41,601 nucleotides of DNA, taken from Balneolaceae bacterium (GTDB lineage Bacteria > Bacteroidota > Rhodothermia > Balneolales > Balneolaceae). The stretch covers positions 1 to 41,601 of the forward strand of contig REDT01000201.1 in assembly GCA_007693295.1 (NCBI GenBank), written 5' to 3'. The notes under the pieces were generated by a model. The model worked only from the letters and a program-made list of their open reading frames with translations, was not told where the DNA came from and ran no database searches. Position 1 is the stretch's first letter. Every line of letters begins with the position of its first letter. Shown piece after piece: positions 1 to 8,015 of this stretch. Position numbers and translations under genes: made by a program.

Positions 1-127
1 GCAGCCTATACGAACGCTTCGGGAATTCACAGTCTTGACTTTTCTGCAGTAATAGATTTTTATGATTCCGATCAAGATTCTTATCTCATAAAAAACCAAG
101 ATTAAGTCTCCCAGTGCGAAAGTCAGG
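1..127 (+). mobile_element. MITE-like element copy A (5'-truncated by window edge, internal deletion)
   Basis: This is the right-hand part of the dispersed element seen complete at 11936-12503. It shares the stretches around gggaattcac, atgattccgatcaagattctt and the terminal gtcagg. Its right end, GCGAAAGTCAGG, is the inverted repeat of the element's left end. Compared with copy B it lacks the roughly 130-nt block that carries the GTACTTTTG/CAAAAGTAC hairpin: the text jumps from the ttgactttt region straight to ctgcagtaatag. It lies about 60 bp beyond the stop codon of the minus-strand flavodoxin gene. No protein-coding role is evident. Confidence 0.75.
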
Positions 128-188
128 AAGTTTTGGTAAGCGCGCGTTCTTGCACCACAGGCCCGGCCAGCAATGGCCGACACACGCC

Positions 189-776
189 TCATCTATCCTG
201 TAAATCCAGTGCGATCCCGGCCACGCGTTGGCCCAGGTTCCTGCCTCTCTCCAGGAACTTCTCATCCATCTCTTGCGGGCTTTCGATGTTGAATGGAGCT
301 TCACCCGTGATGGCAGATGCTCCAAAAGCCTGAGTCCAGTCGGGCCCGCCCACCACAATCATCCCGAAAATGAGCATGCTCTGAAGTATATTCATTTGCA
401 CCAGCTCCTCCCCGGCTGAGATCCCTCCTGCCGTCACAAAAGCCGCGCCGAGCTTGTTCTTTAACGGCTCTCCCTCAAAAGGCCAGGAGGCGATGAAACG
501 TGAGATTTCGGGGGTAACATTGGCATTGTAAACAGGGCTTCCCACGATAATCGCGTCAGCGTTCACCAAATCCGCTTCGGTTGCCTCATCAGACGTTTTT
601 AAGATCACCGCCACACCGTCCACCGAGCGGGCTCCATCAGCAACGGCTTCGGCCAGTGCCGCCGTATTGCCCGACTCACTGTGGTAGACCACCAGAATGG
701 TGGGTTGTGCATTGGATGCGCAGCTGATTAACAGAAATGAAAATGTTATGAATAACCGAACCATATGAATACCCAT
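189..776 (-). CDS. exported flavodoxin / WrbA-like FMN protein, probable lipoprotein
   Basis: A 195-residue flavodoxin-fold protein likely to bind FMN and act in quinone or electron-transfer redox chemistry; the exact partner cannot be read from sequence. The phosphate-binding loop YHSESGNTA lies at about residues 31-39, followed by the GSPVYNANVTPEI segment typical of WrbA/NAD(P)H:quinone oxidoreductase-type flavodoxins. Unusually for a flavodoxin, it starts with a hydrophobic leader ending in L-I-S-C (residues 16-19), which fits a lipobox, so it is probably exported and lipid-anchored. A Sec site just before QPTILV is the alternative. The ATG at 776 is used; a second ATG four codons later is also possible. 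It is the last of a minus-strand run and has no obvious operon partner. Confidence 0.8.
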   Translation of the reverse strand: MGIHMVRLFITFSFLLISCASNAQPTILVVYHSESGNTAALAEAVADGARSVDGVAVILKTSDEATEADLVNADAIIVGSPVYNANVTPEISRFIASWPFEGEPLKNKLGAAFVTAGGISAGEELVQMNILQSMLIFGMIVVGGPDWTQAFGASAITGEAPFNIESPQEMDEKFLERGRNLGQRVAGIALDLQDR

Positions 777-807
777 CCTGCTTTAAAATTTGTGATGTTG
801 AATGCGT

Positions 808-1680
808 TTAATTCCCAAATGGTATCGTTACGCCCAGCCAGGGAAATCCGATAAAGCCGGCATCCCGGAGTGGGCGCCCCAGGCCAAAATCGACCGCGAA
901 GTTTTCGGGGGCCCATCGTGCGCCAAAGATACCAAATCCGCTCCCGTCAATTCCCGGCAAAAAGTAGATCTCCGCCAGCCACTGAAAGTTTTTTCCTGCC
1001 CGGTACAACCCGCTGATGTTTAACAGGGCTGTGTCGGACCATTCATCACCCGCATACCCGTATCCAAGCCCGACGGTTACGTTTCTGTCTCTGTTGCCAA
1101 AAGTTGCGTTACCGTACGCTAACCCGAACCCACCCGAATCTTCACCGATCACTCCACCTATTAAAGCGCCGGCTGCCAGGTGTACATTACCTGCTGCAAC
1201 CGGTATGGATAACTTGGGCAGCACCCAAATAGGCAGTGCCGATACCCCAAACAGAAAAACAGGAATAGTACCCGCACCAATGGAGAAGTTATCTGATACG
1301 CCATAATTCACGTTGTTAAAAAAGATCCAGGCGTTTTGGTAGTATCCGCTGCCTTTTCTCAATCCAATAGCATTGGGCGCAAAAAAGTATCGGGTGCCCT
1401 GAGGATTTTCAAACCAGTACTCTCCATCCCTGATCCGATTGGGATCCAAAACCTGCAGGTTTCTGATATTTGATCTCTCAACCGTAACGCGGCCGATACC
1501 CTCAACAAGAAGAACAATCTGCTGTTCATCTTCCAGCTCAACCGTGCCGATTAAAACACTTCCATCCAATGTGGTTATCCGAACCGTCTCTCCGGTTCTG
1601 TCCTGGGCGCTAACGGTGGCTGTAAAAGTTAAAAACAAGATGAAAATGCAAAAAAGCCGGGCCAGGTTTCGAATGGTCAT
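808..1680 (-). CDS. predicted outer-membrane protein with N-terminal SH3-like domain
   Basis: A 290-residue protein of unknown function. The ATG at 1680 gives a clean signal peptide (RNLARLFCIFILFLTFTATVSA, cleavage before QDRTGE); a TTG start six codons upstream at 1698 seems less likely. Residues about 28-70 (GETVRITTLDGSVLIGTVELEDE...VERSNIRNLQVL) resemble a small Sm/SH3-like beta barrel as found in exported Bacteroidota proteins. The remainder is rich in glycine and alternating aromatic/hydrophobic strands (GLAYGNATFG, VTVGLGYGYAG, GIFGARWAP) and ends in a strand-like VTIPFGN, suggesting a beta-barrel membrane domain. I do not recognise a named family. It is transcribed alone, between the rhodanese and the flavodoxin-like gene. 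Confidence 0.75.
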   Translation of the reverse strand: MTIRNLARLFCIFILFLTFTATVSAQDRTGETVRITTLDGSVLIGTVELEDEQQIVLLVEGIGRVTVERSNIRNLQVLDPNRIRDGEYWFENPQGTRYFFAPNAIGLRKGSGYYQNAWIFFNNVNYGVSDNFSIGAGTIPVFLFGVSALPIWVLPKLSIPVAAGNVHLAAGALIGGVIGEDSGGFGLAYGNATFGNRDRNVTVGLGYGYAGDEWSDTALLNISGLYRAGKNFQWLAEIYFLPGIDGSGFGIFGARWAPENFAVDFGLGRPLRDAGFIGFPWLGVTIPFGN

Positions 1681-1805
1681 ATAAATTATCAAGGTCAAAA
1701 ACGTTTATGAAAAGTGAATGTAAACAGAACTTTGGATCCGGCCTACAATTTAATTAGCCCAACCGATAAATATTTCATTTGAAATAAATCCGGCATCAAA
1801 AGTGT

Positions 1806-2183
1806 TCAGGGTTTACGGATTTCAAACCCCTTTTCATTCCATTCGCGCCAGCCGCCGGCCTGCGATTTGACATTTTTGTAACCCATCTTTTTGAGGTTAT
1901 CAGCAGCCAGGGCTGAGCGATAGCCGCCACCGCAGTAGAGAACAATCTCTTTCTCCAAATCCGGCACGTGCTCTTCAATATCCCTCTCAATCACTCCCTT
2001 GCTCAGATAAATCGCGTTCGGAAGGTGGCCGGCCTCATACTCCTCTTTTTCACGGGTATCTACAAGTACAAAATCCTCATTCATCTCCAGTTTTTTTGAC
2101 ACCTCCTCTGCTGAGATTTCAGGGATACGGGTAAGGGCATCGTTAACGAGTTCAACGAACTTTTGGGAGTGTTTTTTAGACAT
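1806..2183 (-). CDS. rhodanese-like domain protein
   Basis: A 125-residue single-domain rhodanese that probably transfers sulfane sulfur via a persulfide on its active-site cysteine. The fold is readable from FVLVDTREKEEYEAGHLPNAIYLSKGVIE at residues 38-66 and the active loop CGGGYR with Cys84. That loop is the six-residue size typical of sulfur transferases rather than of phosphatase-like Cdc25 relatives. The closing GYKNVKSQAGGWREWNEKGF is also characteristic. There is no signal peptide, so it is likely cytoplasmic. It lies 90 bp downstream of recN on the same strand. The physiological sulfur donor and acceptor are unknown. Confidence 0.9.
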   Translation of the reverse strand: MSKKHSQKFVELVNDALTRIPEISAEEVSKKLEMNEDFVLVDTREKEEYEAGHLPNAIYLSKGVIERDIEEHVPDLEKEIVLYCGGGYRSALAADNLKKMGYKNVKSQAGGWREWNEKGFEIRKP

Positions 2184-2273
2184 GATGATTACTTAAATGA
2201 TTGATTTTGAATAGTGAGCCGGATTTCTAATTTGAAAATCCTCACACGGGAATCAGGGGTTGATACTTCGCCC

Positions 2274-3980
2274 TTAATTCCTCATCCCGCCGCGTTCAAT
2301 TAATTCACGGGCGCTGGTTAGGGCCGAATCGGTAATCTCTTCACCGCTCATCAGGCTGGCTACTTCATGGATATGCTCTTCTTCGGTTAATGGCGTAATT
2401 CGGGTAATGGTGCGTTCACCCTCTTCCATCTTCTCAACACGGTAGTGCTTGTGGGCCTGGCTGGCAATTTGCGGCTGATGGGTAATGGCCACAATCTGAC
2501 AGTGCTCCGAAAGATTGCGCATTTCTCGTCCCACCTTTTCGGAAATATTGCCGCTGATGCCCGTATCAATCTCATCAAAAATCATCACCGGCAGATGGTG
2601 CTCTTTGGCCAGGATCGATTTAAGCGACAGCATCACCCGGCTCACCTCACCGCCTGATGCAATTTTCGCAAGAGGCTTGGGCTCTTCACCTTTGTTGGTT
2701 GAGATGTAGAACCGTACATCATCACAGCCGCTTTCGATGCAATCCACCGGTTTGCCATCTATTTCAATCCAGCCGTTTTGAGAGTATTGCCAGGCAACAT
2801 CTACCCGGAACCGGCCGTGCATGATGCCCAGGTTTTTGAGTGAATTCGCTATGTCGGCCGATAAGTTATTACCCACAACTATTCGTTGATTATGCAGCTT
2901 CATCGCGCTCACTTTTAGCCTTTTGGCCTGTTCGCGGATCTTCTTTTCAATTCGTTCAATCTCCAGGTCAAAGTTCTCGGCAATATTGAGTTCCGTCCTC
3001 ACCTCGTTGTAGTAGCTGATCAGCTCGGGGATGGTTCGCTGGTATTTTTTCTGAAGACGGTTCAGCTCCGACTGCCGGCGGCGAAGGCTCTCCAGCCGTT
3101 TTGGGTTAAATTCAATCCGGTCGCGATAGCGTTCGGCAAACTGTATCGCTTCCTGTATGCTGATCCTCGCCGTGGAGACCTCCTCGAGGTAGGTTTGAAA
3201 TTCCGGCTCAATGCGCGACATATCCTCAAGGTTCAGCTTGATGGTGTTCAGCATCTCCATCAGGCTGATATCATCCCCATTCCCGATCTCAGCTATTGCC
3301 GTTGCTTTCATATCGAGATCTTCCGCATTATCGAGAAGATTCATTTCGGCAATCAATTCGGCCTCTTCAAAGGCGTCCAGTTCGGCTTCATCCAGCTCTT
3401 TTACCTGGAACTGGTAAAGCTCAGTCTTCTCGGTAAGTTCACGCTCTCTTTTTTTCAGGTCCCTGAGCTCTTTCTGCAGAGCCGACATCGCGTAATACTC
3501 TTTCTGATACTCTTTCAGAACCGGTTTTACCGAGTCAAACTGATCAATCACCCCCAGGTGATTTTCATCCTTCAGCAACATTTGGTGATCGTGCTGCCCG
3601 TGAAGATCCACAAGCTGATCGCCCACCAGTTTCAATACGGAAATATTTACCGGCGTATCGTTGATGAATGCCCTGCTGGCCGACTGGCGGATCTCCCGCC
3701 GCAGTATAAGCTCTTCGCTGTAGTCTACAGCATTATCTTCAAGAAGGCTGGCCAGGTAGTCGTTTTGCCCAACAAGTATGGTTGCTTCGGCAATGGCTTT
3801 ATCGGCGCCCTGGCGAATCACCTCCGTGTCGGCACGCTCACCCAAAATCATATTTAATGCCCCTATAATAATCGACTTCCCCGCGCCGGTTTGTCCCGTG
3901 AGGATATTGAGGCCACGCTCAAACTGAACGTCCAGTTCGTCGATCAGGGCAAAATCTTTGATGTACAGGGATTTGATCAT
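2274..3980 (-). CDS. recN: DNA repair protein RecN
   Basis: An SMC-like ATPase acting in double-strand-break repair with RecA. With the ATG at 3980 the protein is 568 residues and starts MIKSLYIKDFALIDEL, the usual RecN N-terminus; an in-frame extension to 4070 exists but has no family counterpart. Walker A is GQTGAGKS (residues 29-36). The centre is a long charged coiled coil (YYAMSALQKELRDLKKRERELTEK and so on). The C-terminal half carries the ABC signature KIASGGEVSRVMLSLKSIL and Walker B PVMIFDEIDTGISG. It ends at an ordinary stop 90 bp before the rhodanese gene. The upstream 720 bp is non-coding and hairpin-rich. Confidence 0.96.
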   Translation of the reverse strand: MIKSLYIKDFALIDELDVQFERGLNILTGQTGAGKSIIIGALNMILGERADTEVIRQGADKAIAEATILVGQNDYLASLLEDNAVDYSEELILRREIRQSASRAFINDTPVNISVLKLVGDQLVDLHGQHDHQMLLKDENHLGVIDQFDSVKPVLKEYQKEYYAMSALQKELRDLKKRERELTEKTELYQFQVKELDEAELDAFEEAELIAEMNLLDNAEDLDMKATAIAEIGNGDDISLMEMLNTIKLNLEDMSRIEPEFQTYLEEVSTARISIQEAIQFAERYRDRIEFNPKRLESLRRRQSELNRLQKKYQRTIPELISYYNEVRTELNIAENFDLEIERIEKKIREQAKRLKVSAMKLHNQRIVVGNNLSADIANSLKNLGIMHGRFRVDVAWQYSQNGWIEIDGKPVDCIESGCDDVRFYISTNKGEEPKPLAKIASGGEVSRVMLSLKSILAKEHHLPVMIFDEIDTGISGNISEKVGREMRNLSEHCQIVAITHQPQIASQAHKHYRVEKMEEGERTITRITPLTEEEHIHEVASLMSGEEITDSALTSARELIERGGMRN

Positions 3981-4146
3981 GGGTTGAAATATTGAAAATG
4001 AATTTTGAGTAGCAAAAAGTTCTAAACCAAAATCTGATGCAAAAATACACATATCAAATGGAAGTTTCACGAGTTCATCTTAGAGAACACAGCTCCTCTT
4101 TTTAGATTTAACTTTAACTACGCTTTAAAACGCTCCTGCCGATACC

Positions 4147-4270
4147 GTGGAGATTTCTCCACTACGCACCGGAAAAACGCCGGTGCTCCGGTCGAAAAGA
4201 CAATGTACTTTTTTGGGAAGAGCGGCGGGCAACCGGTCACGGAGTAGAGCGAGGCTCCTCCTGCCCGCCG
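4147..4270. repeat. cluster of three inverted repeats
   Basis: Three hairpins follow one another: GTGGAGA-TT-TCTCCAC at 4147-4162; GCACCGG-7 nt-CCGGTGC at 4166-4185; and CGGCGGGCA at 4223-4231 with TGCCCGCCG at 4262-4270, enclosing GGAG/CTCC. The text around them (ccgtggagatttctccac and cggtcgaaaagaca) resembles short dispersed palindromic repeats I recall from other Bacteroidota-type genomes; this recollection is not verified. No T-run follows any of them in the direction needed for a textbook terminator. Confidence 0.6.
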
Positions 4271-4432
4271 ATTCAATAATGGCGCATTAATTGCGCGCCG
4301 GCGTTGCTCTGAATGTTACAATGTTGGGATATTTATACGCCGCCTACCTCAATAACAGCAGTCCTGTCTTGTCGAGCCCCTAATCTTGCCCAAATGCGGG
4401 GCAACACTATTTGAAAAGTGACAGGTCAAAAA

Positions 4433-4466
4433 GTCCCCTCTCGAGAGGGGATTGAGGGGTGTGTTC
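4433..4466 (+). repeat. isolated short copy of the GTCCCC/GGGGAC-type palindromic repeat
   Basis: The palindrome CCCCTCTCGAGAGGGG is preceded by GT and followed by attgaggggtgtgttc. The same GTCCCCTCTCGAGAGGGGAT string recurs at 29683-29702 inside the repeat block downstream of the SnoaL-like gene. This shows that the family is not confined to the heme region. Confidence 0.65.
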
Positions 4467-4700
4467 GTGAAGGCAAAAAGCTTTGATTGTAGCCCAAAAA
4501 ACAGCATTTATAAAAATCTGTCATCGGTAGCGCAATGCGGTGCTTTTCAGCATGGAGTCGAGACATCTCCTTGTTCATAGAACTACCTTAAACAACGCAC
4601 TCAACGCACTCAACGCGCTGAAGGCGCGCAACAGTTCTACGATTCTACGGTCTACCCTCCCACAACCGCGCACACCAACCATACACCCCGGCTGGACACA

Positions 4701-6161
4701 TCATCGGTACAAGACCTTAAGATAAAGCCCGGTAACAACAACACCGAGAACCAGGATCAACCCCTTCGCCAGAACCACCGCTCCGTTCAGGGTTTCTGTA
4801 AGCCACGGCTCGGCAAAAATTAGCCCGGCAACTACCGCCATCAAGCCAAAACTCTCCGGCAGGCGATACGGCACATCCATCACTCTTTTGCTGAAGAGTC
4901 CCAGTGTAGTTGCCATAGCTCCATAGCTAAGCAGCGTGGCTACAGCCGATCCAATCATGCCGTAGACCGGAATCAGCAACAGGTTGGCAACAATCGTAAT
5001 GAACGCCCCCAATAGAGTGATTTTATAAAACACCCGTGTCTTCTCTTTGATAAACACGCCGGAAGAGAAATTGATATACCATCCGTGAAACCAGTAGGCC
5101 AGCAGCAGAAACGGTACAATTTCAAGGCCGCCCCAGTAGTTGCTGTCGATAAGCGTAGCGTTTGTACCCGGGATTGCTATGGCTACTATTTGCTCTTTGA
5201 ACAGAGCAACTCCTATAAAAAGAATCGCGGAAAAAGCATTGTACCAGATAAAAGCCTGGCCAAACAGTTCACGGGAGTCTCCATCTTTTGCATGACGCAT
5301 AAAAAACGGCTGCCAGGCCATGCGATACATCTGAACGAGAAGAAGCATAAAAACTGCCAGTTTGTAGCAGGCGTTATAGATCCCAACAATATCTTCAGGC
5401 GTTGTATCCGGGCCATACAGCCTTTCTGCGTTGGCAGGATCCATATTGTTGAGCAGAAACCGGTCGAGCATCTCGTTGATCACAAAACCGATGCCGGAGG
5501 GAACAAACGGCCATCCAAACTCAAATGCCGTTCTCATCCACTTTTTACTGAAAGAGCCTTTCAGCAGATCGGCCGTGGCAACCCAAACCAGGAGCGTCAT
5601 CACAAACGAACCTGCCAGGTTTGCCAGGAATACCGCCTCAATTCCGAAGCCCAGACCCAGTATCAGGTAGAAATTAAGGGCAAGGTTAATCAGCACGTTC
5701 AGGGTTTTGAGCCCTGCAAACAGATAGGCCCGGCGGGTAAGCCGCAGCTCGGCCATGGGCACAATTGAGAGCGTATCAAACCAAAGAATACCAAGCATAA
5801 CCAGAAAGATGGCAGATGTTTCCGGCTGCAGGTTCAATACCGGCAGCAGCCACGGCATGGATACATAGAGGGCAATACAGAGAAGGGATGCAAACAGCAG
5901 CAATCCGGCCTGCAGGGTTTTAAAAACATGCGGTGCGTCATTCCGGTTCTCTGCATAGCGCAGATAGGCCGACTCCATGCCAAAGGTAAACAGCACGTTT
6001 AAGAATGCGATGGCCGCGTATACAAGACCAATCACGCCGTACTGAGCCGTGTTGAACACACCGGTATGAAGCGGCACCAGCAGGTAGTTGATAAACCGTG
6101 CCAGCACACTGCTAATGCCGTATATGAGCGTATCGGAAAAGAGTTCCTGTAGCTTTTTCAA
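4701..6161 (-). CDS. oligosaccharide flippase (Wzx / polysaccharide transport family)
   Basis: A 486-residue integral membrane protein with about twelve to fourteen hydrophobic segments. It starts MKKLQELFSDTLIYGISSVLARFINYLLVPLHTGVF, the N-terminal pattern of Wzx/MATE-like flippases that move lipid-linked sugars across the inner membrane. Other supportive segments are YGVIGLVYAAIAFLNVLFTFGMESAYLRY and the mid-protein NEMLDRFLLNNM. The substrate is unknown, and no glycosyltransferases are adjacent, so this is not a visible O-antigen or capsule cluster. It is co-directional with hit and aroQ after a 112-bp gap, so a separate promoter is possible. Confidence 0.88.
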   Translation of the reverse strand: MKKLQELFSDTLIYGISSVLARFINYLLVPLHTGVFNTAQYGVIGLVYAAIAFLNVLFTFGMESAYLRYAENRNDAPHVFKTLQAGLLLFASLLCIALYVSMPWLLPVLNLQPETSAIFLVMLGILWFDTLSIVPMAELRLTRRAYLFAGLKTLNVLINLALNFYLILGLGFGIEAVFLANLAGSFVMTLLVWVATADLLKGSFSKKWMRTAFEFGWPFVPSGIGFVINEMLDRFLLNNMDPANAERLYGPDTTPEDIVGIYNACYKLAVFMLLLVQMYRMAWQPFFMRHAKDGDSRELFGQAFIWYNAFSAILFIGVALFKEQIVAIAIPGTNATLIDSNYWGGLEIVPFLLLAYWFHGWYINFSSGVFIKEKTRVFYKITLLGAFITIVANLLLIPVYGMIGSAVATLLSYGAMATTLGLFSKRVMDVPYRLPESFGLMAVVAGLIFAEPWLTETLNGAVVLAKGLILVLGVVVTGLYLKVLYR

Positions 6162-6273
6162 TGGGCTAATTTGACAATGAGAAATCCTGCAGAGCTGACA
6201 CTCCGGGATAAATGTTCGACCAATCGTTCACGCTTTTACAGGGAAATATTTGCAGGTTAAGCATGGGAGAAAG

Positions 6274-6708
6274 TTACTTATTGGCCGCTAATTTCAGCGC
6301 TGCCTCTACTCCCAAAAGATAGCTGTTTTTGCCAAAACCGGTAATAATTCCATCCATCGCCTTCCCGGTTATTGACCTTTCGCGAAACTCCTCCCTGGCG
6401 TGAATATTAGAGAGATGTACTTCCACTTTCGGAATTTTTAAAAGTTCCAGGGCATCGTGAATGGCTACGGATGTGTGCGTGTATCCGCCCCAATTGGCTA
6501 CAATGGCGTTCACCGCACCGTTGCGGGCAGAATGAATTGCATCCACGAGATCCCCCTCATGGTTGCTCTGGATAAAGATGAAATCGATCTGCTGAAAAGC
6601 GTCTCTTACCAGCTTTTCGATATCGGCCAGTGTATCCGAGCCATATGTATTTGAATCGCGTTCACCCAACATGTTGAGGTTGGGCCCGTTTAAAATCATA
6701 ATCTTCAT
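6274..6708 (-). CDS. aroQ: type II 3-dehydroquinate dehydratase
   Basis: Catalyses 3-dehydroquinate to 3-dehydroshikimate, step three of the shikimate pathway, as a dodecamer of about 145-residue subunits; this one is 144. The signature NGPNLNMLGERDSNTYG at residues 7-23 includes the catalytic Tyr22 and Arg17 of the flexible loop. QSNHEG (from about residue 48), NWGGYTHTSVAIHDAL and VEVHLSNIHAREEFR supply the other conserved active-site and substrate contacts. Its ATG overlaps the TGA of the upstream HIT gene (ATGA, 6705-6708), so the two are probably translationally coupled. Chorismate synthase, another shikimate enzyme, is encoded at 18875. Confidence 0.96.
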   Translation of the reverse strand: MKIMILNGPNLNMLGERDSNTYGSDTLADIEKLVRDAFQQIDFIFIQSNHEGDLVDAIHSARNGAVNAIVANWGGYTHTSVAIHDALELLKIPKVEVHLSNIHAREEFRERSITGKAMDGIITGFGKNSYLLGVEAALKLAANK

Positions 6709-7103
6709 AAATCAACCTCTTTAGCGATAGCTGCAGAGATCTCTTCCATTCTGGACTCGCTTACTTTCACCTTATTTCTGAGGGCAACCTCTTGGGTATT
6801 CTTATAGATCGGTATCAGGTGAATGTGAGCATGAGGCACTTCTCGCCCATCAACCACAACCCCGGTTCTGATCGGCTTCAAAGCCCGGTCGATCGCTCCG
6901 GCAACTTTTTTTGCAAAACTCATGGTTTCTGAGAACAGGTCATCCGGCAGGTCAAAAACATAATCGATCTCTTTTTTAGGCACAACCAGCGTATGCCCTT
7001 CAGCAATCGGGTTGATATCGAGAAATGCAATATGCGATTCAGACTCGGCTACTTTATAACTGGGAATATCCCCTTTGATAATTTTTGTAAAAATAGAAGA
7101 CAT
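6705..7103 (-). CDS. HIT family nucleotide-binding hydrolase
   Basis: A 132-residue histidine-triad protein, likely a purine nucleoside phosphoramidase or Ap(n)A-type hydrolase (HinT-like). The triad motif HAHIHLIP at residues 91-98 carries three histidines, the middle ones being catalytic. The N-terminal SSIFTKIIKGDIPSYKVAES and the GHTLVVPKKE segment are typical of the family, and length agrees. It precedes aroQ with a 4-bp ATGA overlap. The upstream 200 bp is AT-rich and separates it from the divergently transcribed tRNA-Lys. The physiological substrate is not predictable. Confidence 0.92.
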   Translation of the reverse strand: MSSIFTKIIKGDIPSYKVAESESHIAFLDINPIAEGHTLVVPKKEIDYVFDLPDDLFSETMSFAKKVAGAIDRALKPIRTGVVVDGREVPHAHIHLIPIYKNTQEVALRNKVKVSESRMEEISAAIAKEVDL

Positions 7104-7258
7104 ATTGAAAATATTTAAACAACTTAAACTAAAATTGAAAAATTGGAGTTATATATATAAATGTAATAATATCTAAACAGAATGTAACACATTGTACATA
7201 CTCTTTAAAAATCTACCTAGAGGTAAAAACTTATTTTTTAAAAAATGAACCGGCTCAG

Positions 7259-7291
7259 TTTGATTTTCAATACTACAAAGCCTTATCTTTG
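7259..7291 (+). promoter_or_regulatory. promoter for tRNA-Lys, Bacteroidota-type
   Basis: TTTG at 7259-7262 is followed after 21 bases by TATCTTTG at 7284-7291. This matches the TTTG...TAnnTTTG pattern of the Bacteroidota primary sigma factor. The tRNA begins 17 bases downstream. A TTGATT-N17-TTATCT reading overlaps it but fits sigma-70 less well. Confidence 0.55.
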
Positions 7292-7308
7292 AAGTCTTGA
7301 TATGAATT

Positions 7309-7381
7309 GAATCGGTAGCTCAGCTGGTAGAGCAGCGGCCTTTTAAGCCGCGGGTCGTGGGTTCGAGCCCCACCCGATTCA
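7309..7381 (+). tRNA. tRNA-Lys (anticodon TTT)
   Basis: The acceptor stem GAATCGG pairs with CCGATTC, with discriminator A at 7381. The D-arm (AGCTCAGCTGGTAGAGC), the anticodon arm GCGGC-CTTTTAA-GCCGC and a T-arm with GGTTCGAGCCC are all intact. The seven-base loop CTTTTAA places TTT at positions 34-36, reading lysine AAA/AAG codons. CCA is not encoded. Confidence 0.97.
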
Positions 7382-7433
7382 CGATTCAAATTGTGTTGAG
7401 TGATAAAAAAAATTTTATGAATCTCTCTTGATT

Positions 7434-7473
7434 AACCCTTATCGGCTGATACCCGGTAGGGGTTATTTTTTTT
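7434..7473 (+). terminator. rho-independent terminator after tRNA-Lys
   Basis: AACCC (from 7434) pairs with GGGTT around 7460-7464, with additional pairing possible inside, followed by A and a run of eight Ts. It lies about 50 bases beyond the tRNA on the same strand. Confidence 0.6.
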
Positions 7474-7600
7474 ACCCCTCTCTGAGTACCTGCTCAAATA
7501 TCAACTATCCTTACACGAGCTGCCTTTCCAGTTGCACTGAACAGATATAAAACTGCAGCACAATTAACTCCTATTTTCAATCTCTGTTTTGTTAATGCGC

Positions 7601-7608
7601 TATATTTG
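7601..7608 (+). promoter_or_regulatory. possible -7 element (TATATTTG) upstream of ftsB-like gene
   Basis: TATATTTG is an exact TAnnTTTG match 33 bases before the ATG at 7642. No exact TTTG lies at the expected distance upstream, only TTTTCA near 7573-7579, so this is tentative. Confidence 0.35.
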
Positions 7609-7641
7609 AAGTAATTTCTAAAAAATTATCATCGCACAATA

Positions 7642-7947
7642 ATGAATACTGATTATCTGAACCCTTTGCGCTGGAAAAGATCTTTCCTGATATCGGCTTT
7701 GGTAGCCTTTATCGCTGTTTGGTTTATATTTATCGATACCTACAGCCTGTTAACCAAGTTCCAGCTTGAATCCCGAAAATCCGATCTGATTGAGCGAACG
7801 GAGGAGTACAAGGAACGCACGTCCGAACTTGAGCAAAAAATTGATGAACTGGAGAGTAATCCCGACCTGCTTGAGAAAATTGCCAGGGAAGAGTATGGCA
7901 TGCGAAAACCGGGCGAGACAGTCTATAGAATTAAATCTCCGAAATAG
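7642..7947 (+). CDS. FtsB/DivIC-like septum formation initiator protein
   Basis: A 101-residue divisome protein. FtsB/DivIC proteins bridge FtsL and FtsQ at the septum. One membrane span (about residues 14-34, FLISALVAFIAVWFIFIDTYSLL) is followed by a coiled coil rich in E/K/R (about 40-72). It closes with NPDLLEKIAREEYGMRKPGETVYRI, the diagnostic family signature. It heads a plus-strand run with the ROK kinase (68 bp gap) and lptD (13 bp gap), so division, sugar phosphorylation and envelope assembly genes are grouped. The family names FtsB and DivIC are used interchangeably for such short proteins. Confidence 0.9.
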   Translation: MNTDYLNPLRWKRSFLISALVAFIAVWFIFIDTYSLLTKFQLESRKSDLIERTEEYKERTSELEQKIDELESNPDLLEKIAREEYGMRKPGETVYRIKSPK

Positions 7948-8015
7948 ACCCTTTCCGGTTACGCTTTGCTTATTTTTCACTATTTTCGATCTTCTATTAA
8001 TTAACAGCTTCGCAA

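Larger units (their letters stand above)
3981..4700. other. non-coding gap rich in hairpins (composite of dispersed repeat fragments)
   Basis: About 700 bases between recN and the flippase gene hold no convincing gene; the short open frames are low-complexity. The stretch contains several separate inverted repeats: GTGGAGA/TCTCCAC (4147-4162), GCACCGG/CCGGTGC (4166-4185), and CGGCGGGCA/TGCCCGCCG (4223-4270) with a nested GGAG/CTCC pair. It also holds a CCCCTCTCGAGAGGGG palindrome near 4433 that matches the repeat family around the heme genes. A block near 4590-4630 has two nearly identical cgcactcaa units. It appears to be a landing zone for dispersed palindromic sequences. Confidence 0.6.

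Noticed and set aside
3195-3857. Long plus-strand open frame (220 codons) opposite recN
   Set aside because: It lies wholly antisense to the conserved recN gene, and its translation is a low-complexity mix of hydrophobic and histidine-rich residues with no domain. The same applies to long antisense frames at 5085-5768 and 32828-33562.
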